From Inquilinus sp039594555 (GTDB lineage: Bacteria > Pseudomonadota > Alphaproteobacteria > DSM-16000 > Inquilinaceae): a stretch of 6,874 bases of DNA. A program made the position numbers and the translations under genes. The stretch covers positions 1 through 6,874 of the forward strand of contig NZ_JBCNNF010000365.1 of the NCBI RefSeq assembly GCF_039594555.1, written 5' to 3'. Below the pieces are notes generated by a model. The model had not been told where the DNA came from and searched no databases. It saw only the letters and a list, made by a program, of their open reading frames with translations. Shown in pieces: positions 5,201 to 6,874 of this stretch. How positions within the stretch are numbered: the stretch's first letter is position 1; every line of letters starts with the position of its first letter.

Positions 5201-6296
5201 CCCCCAGGAAGTTGAGCGCCAGCACGGCGACGACGACGGCGATGCCCGGGATGAACAGCCAGGGCGCGGTGGTGACGGCCAGCAGGTTCTGCGCGTCCTT
5301 CAAGAGCACGCCCCAGCTGATCACCGGCGGCTTCAGCCCGATGCCGAGGAAACTCAACGCGGTCTCGGCCAGGATCATCGACGGGATCGCCAGCGTCACC
5401 GAGGCGATGATGTGGCTGGTGAAGGACGGCACCATGTGCCGCCAGATCACCCGCTGGCGCGAGCAGCCGTCGAGCCGCGCGGCCAGCACGAAATCCTCGG
5501 TGCGCAGCGACAGGAAGCGGCCGCGGACAACGCGCGCCAGCTCGGTCCAGCCCAGCAGCGACAGGATCACGGTGATCCAGAAATAGACCATCAGCGGGTC
5601 GATGTTGGTCGGGATCGCGGCGGCGAAGCCCATCCACAGCGGGATGGTCGGGATCGACTTCAGGAAGTCGATGGTCCGCTGCACCACCTCGTCGACCCAG
5701 CCGCCGCAATAGCCCGAGATGCCGCCGAACAGGATGCCGAGGAACAGGCTGATCGCCACCCCGACCAGGCCGATCGACATCGACACGCGGGCGCCGTGGA
5801 TGGTCAGGGACAGCACGTCGCGGCCCAGCCGGTCGGCGCCCCACAGGTAGAAGGGCTGTTTCGGGTCGACCGGGCCGATCAGGTGCCGGTCCCACGGGAT
5901 CAGGCCCAGCAGGTGGTACGGCTCGCCCTTCACGAACAGCCCGACCGGGATCACCGCTTTCGGGTCGCTGACATAGACGCGCTGCACCGTCAGCGGGTCG
6001 ACCGTGCTCCTGATGCCGTTGACATAGGCCAGGGCGAAGTTGCCTTGCGCGTCATGGCCGAAGAACTTCAGCATCTGCGGCGGCGCGTAGGTGTAGCGCG
6101 AATTGTAGGTCTCCGGCCCGTAGGGGGCGACGAATTCGGCGAAGGCGGCCACGAGGTAGATCGCGATCACCACCACCCCGCTCCACCACGCCAGGCGGTG
6201 ACGGCGGAAGCGGCGGTAGATCAGCGCCCACTGCCCCTTCTCCGCCGTCGTGGCGCGGCGCGGGGTGGGGATCGCGGTCGGGTCGGCGACGGTCAT
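5166..6296 (-). CDS. Opp/Dpp-type ABC transporter permease (DppC-like) with enlarged periplasmic loop
   Basis: Inner-membrane permease of 376 residues, against about 300 for E. coli DppC. The first membrane segment is at about 37-57 (SGVVVIAIYLVAAF core). The next conserved block, GADRLGRDVLS (153-163), precedes further membrane segments at about 172-195, 217-250, 296-312 and 347-365. The EAA-type coupling loop is AARLDGCSRQRVIWRHMVP (272-290), and the C-terminus has the typical NFLGDGIRD (362-370). The extra length lies in a periplasmic stretch at about 58-150, rich in aromatic and charged residues, roughly 55 residues longer than the equivalent loop of E. coli DppC. Permeases with such an insert occur among Opp/Dpp-type transporters, including ones tied to oligosaccharides, so it may touch the binding protein. 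A very good ribosome site (AGGAGG, five bases before ATG) sits against the stop of the preceding permease gene. Confidence 0.95.
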   Translation of the reverse strand: MTVADPTAIPTPRRATTAEKGQWALIYRRFRRHRLAWWSGVVVIAIYLVAAFAEFVAPYGPETYNSRYTYAPPQMLKFFGHDAQGNFALAYVNGIRSTVDPLTVQRVYVSDPKAVIPVGLFVKGEPYHLLGLIPWDRHLIGPVDPKQPFYLWGADRLGRDVLSLTIHGARVSMSIGLVGVAISLFLGILFGGISGYCGGWVDEVVQRTIDFLKSIPTIPLWMGFAAAIPTNIDPLMVYFWITVILSLLGWTELARVVRGRFLSLRTEDFVLAARLDGCSRQRVIWRHMVPSFTSHIIASVTLAIPSMILAETALSFLGIGLKPPVISWGVLLKDAQNLLAVTTAPWLFIPGIAVVVAVLALNFLGDGIRDAADPYN

Positions 6297-6300
6297 GGCG

Positions 6301-6307
6301 TCCTCCT
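6301..6307 (-). promoter_or_regulatory. Strong Shine-Dalgarno site of the DppC-like gene
   Basis: The minus strand reads AGGAGGA, with AGGAGG five bases before the ATG at 6296. Its first A is the last base of the DppB-like stop codon (TGA, 6309-6307), so termination of one permease and initiation of the next are tightly coupled. It is the strongest ribosome site in the window. Confidence 0.7.
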
Positions 6308-6874
6308 CACCCGTGCCGCACGCGCGGGTCGAGCCAAGCCAGCAGCAGGTCGGAGATGAAGCTGCCGAGGATGGTCAGCGCGCTGAGCAGCAGGATGAAG
6401 GACCCGGCCAGGTACATGTCCTGGGTCAGGAGCGCGCCGAGCAGCAGCGGCCCCGCCGTCGGCAGGCTGAGCACGACGCCGACGATGACGGTGCCCGACA
6501 CCAGCTCCGGCAGGATCCAGCCGATGGTGGAGACGAAGGGGTTCAGCGCCACCCGCACCGGATAGCGCAGCAGCACAATCCGCTCCGGCAGGCCGGCGGC
6601 GCGGGCGGTGGTGACATAGGGCTTGTTCAGCTCGTCCAGCAGGTTGGCCCGCATGATCCGGACCAGCGAGGCGGTGCCGTGCACGGCCAGGACGAAGACC
6701 GGCAGGTACAGATGCGCCGCCAGGTCGGCGACCTTGCCCCAGCTCCATGGCGCATTGATGTATTCGGCCGAGAAGAAGCCGCCGACATCGGCGCCGAAGC
6801 TGCGCGACAGCACGAACATCAGCACCAGGGCCAGGAGGAAGCTGGGGATGGCGAGGCCGAGGAAGCTGAGGAAG
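6307..6874 (-). CDS. Opp/Dpp-type ABC transporter permease (DppB-like), C-terminal part
   Basis: The open frame runs to the window edge without a credible start; 188 residues are present, so about 150 N-terminal residues lie outside if the usual length of about 340 applies. The visible part begins inside a membrane segment (FLSFLGLAIPSFLLALVL). It has the EAA-type coupling loop YVTTARAAGLPERIVLLRY (86-104), further membrane segments at about 55-66, 115-140 and 158-180, and the family C-terminus AWLDPRVRHG. The internal GTG at 6825 should not be taken as a start, because upstream codons continue the conserved DppB sequence. It pairs with the DppC-like protein, whose gene follows after 10 bases. 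The periplasmic binding protein is probably encoded further upstream, outside the window. Confidence 0.93.
   Translation of the reverse strand, partial: FLSFLGLAIPSFLLALVLMFVLSRSFGADVGGFFSAEYINAPWSWGKVADLAAHLYLPVFVLAVHGTASLVRIMRANLLDELNKPYVTTARAAGLPERIVLLRYPVRVALNPFVSTIGWILPELVSGTVIVGVVLSLPTAGPLLLGALLTQDMYLAGSFILLLSALTILGSFISDLLLAWLDPRVRHG

Noticed and set aside
4728..6359. Plus-strand open frame of 543 codons opposite the DppC-like gene
   Set aside because: It is composition-driven (Asp/Arg/His/Ala-rich) with no recognisable domain, and it lies against a permease with clear family motifs.

Overview
The window is about two-thirds GC and densely coded. Every gene I can support lies on the minus strand, so transcription runs from high to low coordinates. 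The base composition, the short 8-base gene overlaps and a palindromic repeat doublet suggest a high-GC proteobacterium. An alphaproteobacterium, possibly Rhodospirillales- or Rhizobiales-like, is my guess, but nothing here fixes the taxon.

In transcription order: (1) the C-terminal part of a DppB-type permease (6874 to 6307, 5' end outside the window); (2) a DppC-type permease with an enlarged periplasmic loop (6296 to 5166); (3) a DppD-type ATPase (5200 to 4142); (4) a DppF-type ATPase (4149 to 3094); (5) an IolB-family cupin isomerase (3101 to 2253); (6) an IdnO/gluconate 5-dehydrogenase-like SDR (2256 to 1495). Genes 1 to 6 overlap or lie 10 bases apart and look like one operon. Then come a 183-base noncoding gap holding two inverted copies of a 47-base palindrome (REP/BIME-like) and (7) a glycoside hydrolase of family GH39 (1311 to 1, 3' end outside the window). 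Gene 7 resembles animal lysosomal alpha-L-iduronidase rather than the bacterial beta-xylosidases of GH39.

The genes fit a single hypothesis, which I consider the main discovery. An Opp/Dpp-type importer brings in L-iduronate-containing oligosaccharides. A cytoplasmic GH39 with no signal peptide releases L-iduronate. The IolB-like aldose-ketose isomerase converts L-iduronate to 5-keto-D-gluconate, and the IdnO-like reductase makes D-gluconate for central metabolism. The stereochemistry works exactly. 5-deoxy-D-glucuronate, the known IolB substrate, is the same compound as 5-deoxy-L-iduronate because the C5 centre that separates the two uronates is gone. Isomerising L-iduronate gives 5-keto-D-gluconate, the known IdnO substrate, whereas D-glucuronate would give a different ketose (D-fructuronate). 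The family assignments are read from sequence; the pathway is inference. The substrate-binding protein, gluconate kinase, regulator and any sulfatase would have to lie outside the window.
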